Below, one piece after another: positions 42,643 to 52,908 of a stretch of 64,000 nucleotides of DNA; positions within the stretch are counted from its first letter, which is position 1; every line of letters begins with the position of its first letter. Position numbers and translations under genes: made by a program. Where the stretch lies: NCBI RefSeq assembly GCF_000337375.1, contig NZ_AOJG01000041.1, positions 145,107 to 209,106 of the forward strand, in the 5' to 3' direction. The notes under the pieces were generated by a model that saw only the letters and a program-made list of their open reading frames with translations, did no database searches and was not told where the DNA came from. Source of the DNA: Halorubrum lipolyticum DSM 21995. GTDB lineage: Archaea; Halobacteriota; Halobacteria; Halobacteriales; Haloferacaceae.

Positions 42643-43239
42643 CTAGGACTCGTACTCGGCCCAGACGTAGCGCGTCCCGTAGCTCCGGTAGGGCCGCCAC
42701 GCCTCGCCGATGTCGCGCATCTCCGCGCGGGTCAACTCTCCCCCGTCGTTGTACACCTGTTCGATCCCCTTTCGCACCGCGAGATCTCCCAGGGGGAGCA
42801 CGTCCTCGCGACCTAACGCGGAGATGAGGTACATCCGCGCGGTCCACTCCCCCACGCCGCGGATCTCGGTGAGCGCGTCGACGACCGCCTCGTCGCTCGC
42901 GTCGGCGAGCCCCTCGCGCGTGAGATCGCGGTCGCCGTCGCGGAACGCCGCGGCGACGTTCCGCAGGTACTCGACCTTCGTGCCGCTGAGACCCGCCTCG
43001 CGGAGGTCGCTCTCGTCGGCCGCGAGCACCAGGTCGGGCGTCGGATCGGCGCCGAGAACGTCCACGAACCGCTCGTGGATGGCGGCCGCCGAGGCGGTCG
43101 AGAGCTGCTGGTTCACGATCGAGGTACAGAGGCGCGCGAACTCGTCGCCGGCGGGCTCGACCGCCAGCGGGCCGTGCCGGTCGATCAGCCGCGCCATCGT
43201 CGGGTCCTCGCGCAGGGTCGCCGCGACTCGCTCGTTCAT
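42643..43239 (-). CDS. DNA-3-methyladenine glycosylase II-like (HhH-GPD)
   Basis: A 198-aa helix-hairpin-helix glycosylase of the AlkA/Mag1 type. The segment FARLCTSIVNQQLSTASAAA is the family start, the hairpin is LTEIRGVGEWTARMYLISAL, and the catalytic Asp follows in DVLPLGDLAVRKG near residue 152. It lacks the four-Cys iron-sulfur loop of Nth/MutY enzymes. It would remove alkylated purines. It is divergent from the acyl-CoA dehydrogenase fusion gene. I chose the ATG at 43239. Confidence 0.88.
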   Translation of the reverse strand: MNERVAATLREDPTMARLIDRHGPLAVEPAGDEFARLCTSIVNQQLSTASAAAIHERFVDVLGADPTPDLVLAADESDLREAGLSGTKVEYLRNVAAAFRDGDRDLTREGLADASDEAVVDALTEIRGVGEWTARMYLISALGREDVLPLGDLAVRKGIEQVYNDGGELTRAEMRDIGEAWRPYRSYGTRYVWAEYES

Positions 43240-43365
43240 CGGAGCGTGATTGGGCCCCGAGACGGGAGTGGGTTTCCCCCGGGAGACGCGCGCAGATAAA
43301 CTTACAGCAAGTTTCTCGTTTGGAAGATGGAAACGTTCAACCATGACGGTTCCGACCCTTTCGGT

Positions 43366-45357
43366 ATGCAACTCGAAGACGTCCAGCGCGTAACGGTCCT
43401 CGGCGCCGGAAACATGGGGCACGGCATCGCGGAGGTGGCCGCGCTCGCCGGCTACGACGTGGCCCTGCGGGACATCGAGGAGGAGTTCGTCCAAGACGGC
43501 TACGACCAGATCGAGTGGTCGCTCGGCAAGCTCGCCGAGAAGGACCGGATCGGCGACGAGGAGGCCGACGCCGCGCTCGACCGCGTGGAGACCTTCGTCG
43601 ACCTCGAGGCGTCGCTCGCCGACGCCGACGTGGTGATCGAGGTCGTCCCCGAGAAGATGGCGATTAAAAAGGACGTGTACGACGAAGTGGTGGAGTACGC
43701 GCCAGAGGGCACCGTCTTCGTCACCAACACCTCCAGCCTCTCGATCACCGAGCTCTCGGAGGTCACCGACCGGCCGGAGCGCTTCTGCGGGATGCACTTT
43801 TTCAACCCGCCGGTGCGGATGGACCTGGTCGAGGTCATCTCCGGGAAACACACGTCCGAGGAGACGCTCGAACTGATCGAGGGGCTCGCCGAGTCGATGG
43901 GGAAGACCCCCGTCCGCGTCCGGAAGGACAGCCCCGGCTTCATCGTCAACCGCATCCTCGTCCCACTGATGAACGAGGCGGCGTGGATCGTCGAGTCCGG
44001 TGACGCCACGATGGAGGCGGTCGACTCCACGACGAAGTTCGACATGGGACTCCCGATGGGCTCCTTCGAGCTCGCCGACCAGGTCGGCATCGACGTGGGC
44101 TACCACGTCCTCGAGTACATGCACGAGGTGCTCGGCGAGGCGTACCGGCCCTGCCCGCTCCTCGTCGAGAAGGTTGAGGCGGAGGAGCTCGGCAAGAAGA
44201 CCGGCTCGGGCTTCTACGACTACGAGAACGGCGACGGCGCCCAGATCCCCTCGGACGCGATCGACGCCGACGTCCGCAGGCGCCTGCTCGCCGTGATGGC
44301 CAACGAGGTCGCCGGGCTCGTCGGCAACGACGTGGCGGACGCGCCCGCGATCGACCGCGCGGTGATGCTCGGCGCCGGCTTCCCGGACGGGCCGGCGAAG
44401 CTCGCCGACGGCGAGGGGCTCGACACGCTCGTCGCCACCCTCGACGACCTCCACGAGGAGACGGGCGAGGCGCGCTACGAGGCGACCGACTCCCTCCGCG
44501 AGGCCGCCGAGGCGGGCGGCTTCCACGGCGGAGGCGAGGGCGCTGCGGGAGGCGACGGCGACGACGCGCTCGCCGCCTACGACACCCTCAACGTCGCCGT
44601 CGAGGACCGCGTCGGGCACGTCGAGATCGACCGCCCGCACCGGATGAACACGATCAGCGGCGAGCTACTCGACGAGCTCGCGGACGCGATCGACCGCCTC
44701 GACGCCGACGACGAGGTGCGCGCGATCCTGCTCTCCGGCGCCGGCGACCGCGCCTTCTCGGCCGGTGCCGACGTGCAGAGCATGGCCGCCGGCGGCGCCG
44801 AGCCGATCACCGCCGTCGAGCTCTCGCGACAGGGCCAGCAGACGTTCGGGAAGCTGGAGGCGTCGGACAAACCGGTCGTCGCCGCCATCGACGGCTACTG
44901 TCTCGGCGGCGGGATGGAGCTCGCGACCGCGGCCGACATGCGGATCGCCTCCGAGCGCTCCGAACTCGGCCAGCCCGAACTCGACCTCGGCCTGCTGCCG
45001 GGCTGGGGCGGCACCCAGCGGCTCGCCCGGATCGTCGGCGAGGGCCGCGCGAAGGAGATCATCCTCACCGCCGACCGCTACGACGCCGAGACGATGGCCG
45101 ACTACGACTTCGTCAACGAGGTCGTGCCCGACGACGAGCTCGACGAGCGCGCCCGGGACCTGGCCGAACAGCTCGCCGGCGGCCCGCCGATCGCCCAGAA
45201 GTACACGAAGCGCGCGATCCACGCCGGCCGCACCGACGGCGAGGCGGGCCTCGAGGTGGAGGCGATGGGCTTCGGCCACGTGATGAACACCGACGACCTC
45301 ATGGAGGGGATCACGGCGTTCATGGGCGATGGCGAGCCCGAGTTCGAAGGGAAGTAG
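43366..45357 (+). CDS. 3-hydroxyacyl-CoA dehydrogenase/enoyl-CoA hydratase fusion
   Basis: A 663-aa bifunctional beta-oxidation enzyme. Residues about 1-290 are 3-hydroxyacyl-CoA dehydrogenase: the NAD fold VTVLGAGNMGHGIAEVAALA and the substrate segment ERFCGMHFFNPPVRMDLVEV, then a C-terminal dehydrogenase domain to about 385. After a Gly/Asp linker, residues about 410-660 are an enoyl-CoA hydratase with DRAFSAGADVQSMA and GYCLGGGMELATAADMRIA. The domain order is the reverse of bacterial FadB but usual in archaea. I chose ATG 43366 (MQLEDVQ) by homology; the frame also has an ATG at 43327. Confidence 0.9.
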   Translation: MQLEDVQRVTVLGAGNMGHGIAEVAALAGYDVALRDIEEEFVQDGYDQIEWSLGKLAEKDRIGDEEADAALDRVETFVDLEASLADADVVIEVVPEKMAIKKDVYDEVVEYAPEGTVFVTNTSSLSITELSEVTDRPERFCGMHFFNPPVRMDLVEVISGKHTSEETLELIEGLAESMGKTPVRVRKDSPGFIVNRILVPLMNEAAWIVESGDATMEAVDSTTKFDMGLPMGSFELADQVGIDVGYHVLEYMHEVLGEAYRPCPLLVEKVEAEELGKKTGSGFYDYENGDGAQIPSDAIDADVRRRLLAVMANEVAGLVGNDVADAPAIDRAVMLGAGFPDGPAKLADGEGLDTLVATLDDLHEETGEARYEATDSLREAAEAGGFHGGGEGAAGGDGDDALAAYDTLNVAVEDRVGHVEIDRPHRMNTISGELLDELADAIDRLDADDEVRAILLSGAGDRAFSAGADVQSMAAGGAEPITAVELSRQGQQTFGKLEASDKPVVAAIDGYCLGGGMELATAADMRIASERSELGQPELDLGLLPGWGGTQRLARIVGEGRAKEIILTADRYDAETMADYDFVNEVVPDDELDERARDLAEQLAGGPPIAQKYTKRAIHAGRTDGEAGLEVEAMGFGHVMNTDDLMEGITAFMGDGEPEFEGK

Positions 45358-45375
45358 GTCGCGGTCCGGGGCGGC

Positions 45376-46002
45376 CTACCCTTCCAGTCGCGCCGAGAAG
45401 AACGTCCAGCGCTCGTCGTCCCCGTTCTCCGGCGGGTCGCCGACGGGCCGCTCCGATTCGGCGGCGAACCCGGCGTCTCGGAGGTGGTCTCGCGTCGCCT
45501 CGACGCCCGCGATGTGCCACTGCATCTCGACGCCCGTGTCGAGCCAGTCAGGATTCGCCCCGCTCCACTCGTCCGGTCCCTCGGAGCAGAGCAGTCTGCC
45601 ACCGTCGGCTAGTACCCGAGCGAACTCGTCGACGACTTCTCGGTGTTGCCCGCGCGGGACGTGGATCAGCGAGTGGTAGGCCGTCACCGCGTCGAAGGCG
45701 CCGTCGCGGAAGGGCAGCCTCACCATGTCCCCCTGCGCGAGCGCCGCGTCGGGGACGCGCTCCGCGGCCAGTTCCAGCTGCGCGCGGGAGATGTCCAACC
45801 CTGTCGCAGTCGCCGTCGCGGTCAGATCTCGGAGGACCGGTGTCCCCTGCCCGCAGCCGGCGTCGAGAATCCGCGCGGATTCGGAAAGGCCGTCGAGAAA
45901 CTGAGAGAGGATCTCGCGTCCGCGACCGTCTTCGCTCCGGTCCGCGGCGTACGCCTCGGCGACGGCGTCGTACCCGCGGCGAACGGCGTCCTTGTCGACC
46001 AT
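45376..46002 (-). CDS. Class I SAM-dependent methyltransferase
   Basis: A 208-aa methyltransferase with the usual motifs: RILDAGCGQGTPVLRDL (motif I, near residue 46), TGLDISRAQLELAAERV, AQGDMVRLPFRDGAFDAVTA and VLADGGRLLCSEGPDEW. It is of the UbiE/COQ5-like general class and the substrate cannot be inferred. It is convergent with the acyl-CoA fusion gene and downstream of asd on the same strand after about 80 bp. Confidence 0.85.
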   Translation of the reverse strand: MVDKDAVRRGYDAVAEAYAADRSEDGRGREILSQFLDGLSESARILDAGCGQGTPVLRDLTATATATGLDISRAQLELAAERVPDAALAQGDMVRLPFRDGAFDAVTAYHSLIHVPRGQHREVVDEFARVLADGGRLLCSEGPDEWSGANPDWLDTGVEMQWHIAGVEATRDHLRDAGFAAESERPVGDPPENGDDERWTFFSARLEG

Positions 46003-46082
46003 ACCGAACCGGTACCGAGACGCGACCGTTCAAAATTTCGGTCGGAATCGCACGCGATCACTGAAACCGGCAGTTCACCTTT

Positions 46083-47129
46083 TTATACGTACCCTTCCTC
46101 GACGAGCAGCTCGCCGTTGAGCAGCGAGGCGCCCGCGGCGCCGCGGATCGTGTTGTGCGCGAGGCAGTTGTACTTCGCGCCGGCGTTCGTCGCCTGTACG
46201 CCCCCGGCGACGATGCCCATGCCGCCCGCGTAGGTGCGGTCGAGGCGGGGCTGCGGGCGCTCGGGCTCGTCGTCGCCGAACACCTTGATGAGCTGGTCGG
46301 GCGAGCTGGGGAGACTCCCGGCGCCCTCGAACGAGCGCATCGCCTCGCGGAGGTCCGCGGGCGAGGGGTCCTCGGCGAACTCGGCGAAGACGTTCTCGAG
46401 GTGGCCGTCGAGCGTCGGGATCCGGTTACAGGAGGCGGCCACGTCGGCGCCGTGGAGGCGGACCTCCGCGCCGTCGAACTCGCCGAGGAGCTTGCGCGAC
46501 TCGGTCTCCATCTTCTCCTCCTCGCCGCCGATGTGCGGGATGGCGTTGTCGATGATCTCCATCGAGGTGACGCCGGAGTAGCCGGCGCCCGAGACGGCCT
46601 GCAGGGTGGAGACGCGGACGCTTTCGAGGCCGAACTCGTCGATCGCGGCGAGCGTGGGCACCATCGTGATCGTCGAGCAGTTCGGGTTCTTGACGAGCGC
46701 GCCGTCCCAGCCGCGCTCGTCGCGCTGGACCTCGATCAGGTCGAGGTGGTCGGGGTTGATCTCGGGGATGGTGAGGGGCACGTCCATCGCCATGCGGTCG
46801 TTCGAGGAGTTCGAGGAGACGACGTACCCGTCCTCTAAGAACGCCGGCTCGACCTCGGCCGCGACGCCCGAGGGGAGCGACGAGAAGAGGAGGTCCACGT
46901 CGTCGCCCGCGATCCCCGCGGGCGTCGTCTCCGCGACCTCCATCTCGGCGACGTCGTCCGGGATCGGGGTGTTCACGCGCCACTTGGCGGCCTCGCGGTA
47001 CGTCTTCCCGGCGCTCTCGGAGCTCGCGGTGACGGCGGCGAGGTCGAAGGTCGGGTGGTCGTCGAGGAGCTGGATGAACCGCTGTCCCACGGCGCCTGTG
47101 GCGCCGAGGATACCGACTTGGACAGACAT
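46083..47129 (-). CDS. asd: Aspartate-semialdehyde dehydrogenase
   Basis: A 348-aa Asd that reduces aspartyl phosphate to aspartate semialdehyde with NADPH for threonine, methionine and lysine synthesis. The NADP fold is VGILGATGAVGQRFIQLLDD, the catalytic Cys is in VKNPNCSTITMVPTL (near residue 150) and the second-domain motif is QAVSGAGYSGVTSMEIIDN. It belongs to the archaeal/fungal branch. It is divergent from nhaC over about 100 bp. The ATG at 47129 starts directly at the fold. Confidence 0.95.
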   Translation of the reverse strand: MSVQVGILGATGAVGQRFIQLLDDHPTFDLAAVTASSESAGKTYREAAKWRVNTPIPDDVAEMEVAETTPAGIAGDDVDLLFSSLPSGVAAEVEPAFLEDGYVVSSNSSNDRMAMDVPLTIPEINPDHLDLIEVQRDERGWDGALVKNPNCSTITMVPTLAAIDEFGLESVRVSTLQAVSGAGYSGVTSMEIIDNAIPHIGGEEEKMETESRKLLGEFDGAEVRLHGADVAASCNRIPTLDGHLENVFAEFAEDPSPADLREAMRSFEGAGSLPSSPDQLIKVFGDDEPERPQPRLDRTYAGGMGIVAGGVQATNAGAKYNCLAHNTIRGAAGASLLNGELLVEEGYV

Positions 47130-47202
47130 TGCGCGTGAGTCTGTCACAGGGACGTAAGTGCGTTCGGATACGCGCCGATTCCGCCGGCCGGTGGACGCGA
47201 CA

Positions 47203-47210
47203 CTTATATA
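47203..47210 (+). promoter_or_regulatory. TATA box for nhaC
   Basis: cttatata, centred about 26 bp before ATG 47233, indicates a leaderless transcript and supports that start over an upstream in-frame one. Confidence 0.65.
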
Positions 47211-47232
47211 CTTCCTCGTGACAGTTGGTGTC

Positions 47233-48918
47233 ATGACCGACTTCGGAGTACTGTCCGTCGCTCCGCCGCTGCTCGCCATCGCGCTGGCAATCGTCACCCG
47301 CAAGGCGATCCTCTCGCTGTTCCTCGGTATCTGGTCGGGGGCCGTGATCTACACGGGCGGGCTCGGGATCGTCCAGACGTTCGACTGGATCGTCGCGGCG
47401 ATCATCGCCGACGACGGCTTCCAGGCGACGATCCTCGTGTTCACGCTGCTCCTCGGCTCGGGCGTGGCGATGGTGTGGAGCCTCGGCGGGACCTACGCCG
47501 TCCGCGACTGGGCGATCGAACGCCTCGACACGCAGCGAAAGGCGGGACTGGCGGCGTGGGTCCTCGGGCTGGTCCTCTTCTTCGACGACTACGCCAACAC
47601 CGCCATCGTCGGCTCGGCGATGAAGGACGTCTCCGACCAGCTTCGGATCTCCCGCGAGAAGCTCTCGTACGTGGTCGACTCCACCGCCGCGCCCGTCGCC
47701 ACGCTCGGCATCTCCTCGTGGGTCGCGTTCCAGCTGTCGCTTATCGACGACGGGTACGCGGAGGCGGGCGTCGCCGAGGCGAACCGGCCCAGCACCTTCG
47801 AGGTGTTCCTCTCCTCGATCCCGTTCAACATGTACGCGATCCTCGCGATCGCCATGGTCGCCATCGTCGTGCTGTGGGGCCGCGACTACGGCGAGATGCT
47901 GACGGCCGAACACCGGTCGTGGACGACCGGGCAGGTCACTCGCGAAGACGCGGAGCCGATGCAGGACGTGGCCGGCGAGCTGGGCGAGCCGCCGGCGTCG
48001 ACGCCGCGGCTGATCAACTTCTTCGGGCCGGTCGCCGTCCTGATCGCCGTCACGATCGCCACGGCGTTCTGGTCGGGCGGGCTCGAGCCGGCGGGCTTTC
48101 TGACCGACCTCCTCGCGACCGAGTTCGGGAGCGCGGGCGACCGACTGTGGAGCGCGGTGATCGACGCCGACTTCGCGACCGCGCTGATGATCGGCGCGTT
48201 CGGCATGGTGCTGTCCGGGTTCCTGCTCGGGAAGGCCTACCAGATCTTCGGGTTCGGCGAGGCGACGGAGTACACGGTCGACGGGTTCGGGATCATGCTC
48301 ACCGCGGTGTCGATCCTCGTGCTCGCGTGGGGGATCGGCGAGGTCATCTCCGCGCTCGAAACGGGCCAGTACGTCGCCGAGGCGACGGTCGGAACGGTCC
48401 CCGCGTCCGTCCTCCCGGCGCTCGTGATGGTCGTCGCCGGCTTCATCGCCTTCTCGACCGGGACCTCCTGGGGGACGATGGGGATCATGACCCCCATCGC
48501 GGTCCCCATCGCCTGGGAGATCACCGGCGGCGGCGCGGAGGGACACACCCTCGTCGCGGTCATGGTCGGCGTCATCTTCTCGGGGGCGATCTTCGGGGAC
48601 CACAGTTCCCCGATCTCCGACACGACGGTGCTCTCCGCGACGTTCACCGGCGCTGACCTCGTCGACCACGTCCGCACCCAGATCTACTACGCGGTCACCG
48701 TCGGACTGGTCTCGGTGGCGCTGCTACTCGTGTGGGGATTCCTCGGGATCACGCCGTTCGTGCTGCTCCCGGTCGGCGTCCTGACGCTCGTCGCGCTCGT
48801 CTACCTCCTCTCCGAGTTCGACGCCGGGCGTCGCGGGATCGACCCCGTCTCGGTCTCGGAGCCGCAGACGGACGACGGGAAGCGCGTGGTCGTCGCCGGC
48901 GACGAGCAGGACGACTGA
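47233..48918 (+). CDS. Na+/H+ antiporter NhaC family protein
   Basis: A 561-aa polytopic membrane protein of the NhaC (ion transporter) family with about twelve helices. Family blocks include GLVLFFDDYANTAIVGSAMK, DSTAAPVATLGISSWVAF, FSTGTSWGTMGIMTPIAVPI and IFSGAIFGDHSSPISDTTVL. It would export sodium (or another cation or organic acid) in exchange for protons; the exact ion is not certain from sequence. The promoter spacing fixes the start. It is divergent from asd. Confidence 0.88.
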   Translation: MTDFGVLSVAPPLLAIALAIVTRKAILSLFLGIWSGAVIYTGGLGIVQTFDWIVAAIIADDGFQATILVFTLLLGSGVAMVWSLGGTYAVRDWAIERLDTQRKAGLAAWVLGLVLFFDDYANTAIVGSAMKDVSDQLRISREKLSYVVDSTAAPVATLGISSWVAFQLSLIDDGYAEAGVAEANRPSTFEVFLSSIPFNMYAILAIAMVAIVVLWGRDYGEMLTAEHRSWTTGQVTREDAEPMQDVAGELGEPPASTPRLINFFGPVAVLIAVTIATAFWSGGLEPAGFLTDLLATEFGSAGDRLWSAVIDADFATALMIGAFGMVLSGFLLGKAYQIFGFGEATEYTVDGFGIMLTAVSILVLAWGIGEVISALETGQYVAEATVGTVPASVLPALVMVVAGFIAFSTGTSWGTMGIMTPIAVPIAWEITGGGAEGHTLVAVMVGVIFSGAIFGDHSSPISDTTVLSATFTGADLVDHVRTQIYYAVTVGLVSVALLLVWGFLGITPFVLLPVGVLTLVALVYLLSEFDAGRRGIDPVSVSEPQTDDGKRVVVAGDEQDD

Positions 48919-49143
48919 AGCGCCGAGCCCGACGGACCATTTAAAAGCGCGGGGGGGCTACTGCCGGGTGCGCGCCCTCAGTCCCCGCCCGAGTACTCCC
49001 CGATGGGAGCGATGACCGCGCGGAGAACCCAGGCGCGTGACATCCGGTCGCAGACGCGACCCGCCCGTCGCCGCGCAGGCGACCGCCCGCCACGAGGGTT
49101 TCCCGGTTGACGCGGCACGCCGCCGGAGATGAGACCGGTCGTT

Positions 49144-49165
49144 AGTGTCGCGGGCGACATTTCGA
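49144..49165 (+). repeat. 22-bp direct repeat, left of the MazF/PemK cassette
   Basis: agtgtcgcgggcgacatttc plus ga matches 49967-49988 at 21 of 22 positions. It ends one base before the toxin stop codon. The pair encloses the whole toxin-antitoxin module. The surrounding gap (48919-49166) shows nothing else. Confidence 0.8.
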
Positions 49166-49166
49166 A

Positions 49167-49496
49167 TTACCGGAGATACGTCTCTATCTCACCGACGACG
49201 GCACCTGTGAACTCGTCGGTTACCCGGCCCTGCCACGCTACTAGATCTTCGATCCGCGGCGAGTGGACCGCCCACGGGGAGACGTACGAATCGCGCGGAA
49301 CACCGCCAACTTCCCACGCGTCGGAACTCAACGCAACCGAGTCATCGTACTCCTTGGTCGAGATGGCGACTCCAAGGAACTGCTCGTCGTCGAACGGGTG
49401 TGAACTGTTATTGACGATCAACCACGGACGCTGGCGGTCCTCGCCCAGCTTGAACGGGTCGGAACTCCGAACGACATCTCCTCGTTTCGGTTGCAT
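49167..49496 (-). CDS. MazF/PemK-type toxin
   Basis: A 109-aa protein of the PemK/MazF-like (CcdB fold) family. The family opening KRGDVVRSSDPFKLGEDRQR, PWLIVNNSSHPFDDEQFLGV and later SYVSPWAVHSPRIEDLVAWQ and GRVTDEFTGAVVGEIETYL are all seen. Such proteins are usually ribosome-independent mRNA endonucleases. Its start is 3 bp after the stop of a wHTH gene in the same direction, the standard antitoxin-toxin order. Base composition is less GC-rich than the neighbours, and direct repeats flank the pair, which suggests transfer. Confidence 0.75.
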   Translation of the reverse strand: MQPKRGDVVRSSDPFKLGEDRQRPWLIVNNSSHPFDDEQFLGVAISTKEYDDSVALSSDAWEVGGVPRDSYVSPWAVHSPRIEDLVAWQGRVTDEFTGAVVGEIETYLR

Positions 49497-49499
49497 CTA

Positions 49500-49859
49500 T
49501 TACTCCCGTTCACTCGGATGGGGCTCGACTGGAGCGACGGTGTCCCAGTCGTCCGGATCGATGCCCCCATCCTCGCCGTCGAGTTTCTCCGTCGCTGTAT
49601 GGAGATCGTACGCATCCTGAACACGGTTCAAATCCTCGGTTACCGCCCAGTATTCCCCTTTGTGTCGGACAAGATCGCGCTGTTTCAGCCGAGAGAGCGC
49701 GGTTCCGACCGTGTTCGGGTCTTCCTCGATTCCGGTCGCAATTTCTGAGCGGGTGAACGCCTTATCCCGATTCGTATATAGGTAGACGAGTACCTGCTCG
49801 GGAACGCTCGGACTATCCGGTAGCTTCCCTGTTTCGAATTCTTCGATACGGACGGGCAT
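49500..49859 (-). CDS. Winged-helix antitoxin-like protein
   Basis: A 119-aa MarR-like winged-helix protein. The DNA-binding part is VPEQVLVYLYTNRDKAFTRS, EIATGIEEDPNTVGTALSRL and KQRDLVRHKGEYWAVTED. The C-terminus (about residues 80-119) is acidic and probably unstructured, as in antitoxins that wrap their toxin. It precedes the MazF/PemK gene by 3 bp. A wHTH antitoxin is not the usual AbrB or ribbon-helix-helix partner of MazF, so this is an uncommon pairing, though one seen in haloarchaea. Role is inferred from position. Confidence 0.7.
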   Translation of the reverse strand: MPVRIEEFETGKLPDSPSVPEQVLVYLYTNRDKAFTRSEIATGIEEDPNTVGTALSRLKQRDLVRHKGEYWAVTEDLNRVQDAYDLHTATEKLDGEDGGIDPDDWDTVAPVEPHPSERE

Positions 49860-49966
49860 AGATCGTACTTAACGTGCTGGTGTAATGAATGTACTGCCGT
49901 ACCGAAGTCACCGACGATCAAGACCGATCTACTTCCGCCAGCCCTACTAGTAGATTGTCGTCCGGG

Positions 49967-49988
49967 AGTGTCGAGGGCGACATTTCGA
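49967..49988 (+). repeat. 22-bp direct repeat, right of the MazF/PemK cassette
   Basis: agtgtcgagggcgacatttc plus ga; it differs by one base from 49144-49165 and is 823 bp from it. Confidence 0.8.
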
Positions 49989-50090
49989 CCGCTCGGTGAG
50001 GTGCATCGGTGAACGCGATCCGAGCGCGCGGCGATCCCGCCGGTGAGCGTGGTGTCGGGCTTTTAACCGGTACGCCTCCCACCTCGGTAC

Positions 50091-50981
50091 ATGACCGGCC
50101 AGATCGCGCTCCCGCAGTGGCTGACGAACCTCCTCTCGGCGTACAATCAGGTGCTGTCGGAGCTGTTCTGGTTCACCGTGGGGTTCGGCGTCGTCTACCT
50201 CGCGAGCCACTTCGCCGTCATCCCTCTGGCGACACGAGCCGTGAAGGCGCGCAATCGCAACAACCCCACGATCGAGACCGCGACGAAGACGTACCTCCGG
50301 GTGGCGATGATCGGGTTCGCGACCCTGACGGGGATCATCGCCGCCGGGTACGGACGGATACTCTCCGAGTCGGCGGTCATCATCGCGGCGCTCACGTTCG
50401 CCCTCGGAATCGCCGGACAGCAGGTGTTCGGGTCGCTCGTGAGCGGGATGTTCCTCGTCGCCGACCCGGACTTCAACGTCGGCGACTGGATCGAGTGGCC
50501 GGGCGGGAGCGGGACGGTCGAGGCGGTCGACTTCCGCGTCACCCGCATCCGGACGCCGGACCACGAGACGATCTCGGTCCCCAACACGGAGCTCACCGCC
50601 AACGCGATCACCCGCCCGTACGGTCGGGACCGGTATCGGCTCACGGAACAGGTGTACGTCGCCTACGACGAGGACACCGAGCGGGCTCTGCTGGAGCTAC
50701 AGCAGGTCGTCACGACCCTGGACCCGGTGCTCGACGACCCGGCGCCGACCACGCGCATCGTCGAACTGGGAGAGAACGCGATCACGATACAGGCGGAGTT
50801 CTGGGCCGACGACCCGAGGAACAGAGACATCCTCACGATCCGCTCCGACTTCCGCCGACTGGTGAAGCGGCGCTTCGACGACGAGGGCATCACGCTCGCT
50901 CCGCCGTCCGCGCAGCTGCTCTCCGGAGCGGTCAGCGTGAGAGACGAGGCGGTCGATTCGTCGACCACGGGGGGCGAGTGA
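50091..50981 (+). CDS. MscS-type mechanosensitive channel
   Basis: A 296-aa small-conductance mechanosensitive channel. Three transmembrane helices lie in residues about 20-130; the pore-lining TM3 is IIAALTFALGIAGQQVFGSL, followed by the beta domain FNVGDWIEWPGGSGTVEAVD and VTRIRTPDHETISVPNTEL. The C-terminal alpha/beta cage segment is present. It opens under membrane tension to release solutes during osmotic downshock. It follows the toxin cassette and is on the opposite strand to the next two genes. Confidence 0.92.
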   Translation: MTGQIALPQWLTNLLSAYNQVLSELFWFTVGFGVVYLASHFAVIPLATRAVKARNRNNPTIETATKTYLRVAMIGFATLTGIIAAGYGRILSESAVIIAALTFALGIAGQQVFGSLVSGMFLVADPDFNVGDWIEWPGGSGTVEAVDFRVTRIRTPDHETISVPNTELTANAITRPYGRDRYRLTEQVYVAYDEDTERALLELQQVVTTLDPVLDDPAPTTRIVELGENAITIQAEFWADDPRNRDILTIRSDFRRLVKRRFDDEGITLAPPSAQLLSGAVSVRDEAVDSSTTGGE

Positions 50982-51051
50982 CTGCGCGGCGGACGTTCGT
51001 CGAGACCCCGGCCACCGGCGGAGTCGGGAGGGCGACTCCGCCGGCGGGCGG

Positions 51052-52127
<1,076 letters not shown>

Positions 52128-52131
<4 letters not shown>

Positions 52132-52772
52132 CGCGGCTCGACGGTCACCGCGAGGTCGTCGACGTAGTGCGTCGCGTCCGCCTCCCAGATCACCGCCGTG
52201 CCGACGCTGAGGTGGAGGGTGTCCGTCGACAGCTCCGGAGTGGTCCACTCGAAGGCGTACTCGCGCCAGCCGTCGGCGAGCCACAGCGCGTCGCGGAGCC
52301 CGCCGTACGGCGTCTCGCCGAGGTCGGTGGTGTTGAGCCCCGGCTGCGGGAAGTCCTCCTCCGTCTCGGGCGGCTCCGGACCGAGACGCATCAGGGCGTG
52401 TCGGATGGTGTTGAACGACTCCGACTCGCTCCAGAACTGGCCGGTCACCTCGATCCGGTACGACTCCCCGGCGTCGACGGCTATCGGGTGAGTGGCCCAG
52501 GTGACGCCGTCGTCGTAGTCGCCCTGGTTCCAGATCCGGAGCGAGCCGTCGCCCGAGGCCGCCTCCTCCTCGGAGACGGACGCCTCCCAGTCGAACTCGT
52601 CGAGGTCTACCTCGGGACCGATCGCGGCGCCGAACGCCCAGTCGCCGACGCCGTCCTCGAACCCCTCCTCGAAGGTCAGCCCGTCGTCTTCGCCGCCCGT
52701 ACACCCCGCGAGCGCGGCGAGGCCGACCGCGCCGATCCCGGCGCTCCTCCGGAGCAGACCGCGCCGCCTCAC
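52128..52772 (-). CDS. Tat-exported lipoprotein with beta-sandwich-like domain
   Basis: A 214-aa lipoprotein. MRRRGLLRRS gives a twin-arginine start and LAALAGC the lipobox near residue 24. The mature part (LTFEEGFEDGVGDWAFGAAI, SGDGSLRIWNQGDYDDGVTW, YRIEVTGQFWSESESFN, HYVDDLAVTVEP) has the pattern of carbohydrate-binding-module-like jelly rolls, typically 'F-E-D...W' at the start and 'YVDDV' at the end. The ligand is unknown. It overlaps the following membrane protein gene by 4 bp. Confidence 0.7.
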
Positions 52773-52908
52773 GGCGTCTCACGTCCGTTCATAACGGGCC
52801 TCACGACGCCCGACCGACACATAAGTACACGGTGCGTTACCGGGGCGGACCGAGCGAATGCGGTCCCGAGATCGTTTTTAATATCACCGTTCGAGAACGA
52901 TCAGGGGC

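Noticed and set aside
46426..48669. Minus-strand open frame of 747 codons opposite nhaC
   Set aside because: The nhaC frame has transmembrane helices, family motifs and a promoter; the antisense product is a low-complexity charged sequence.
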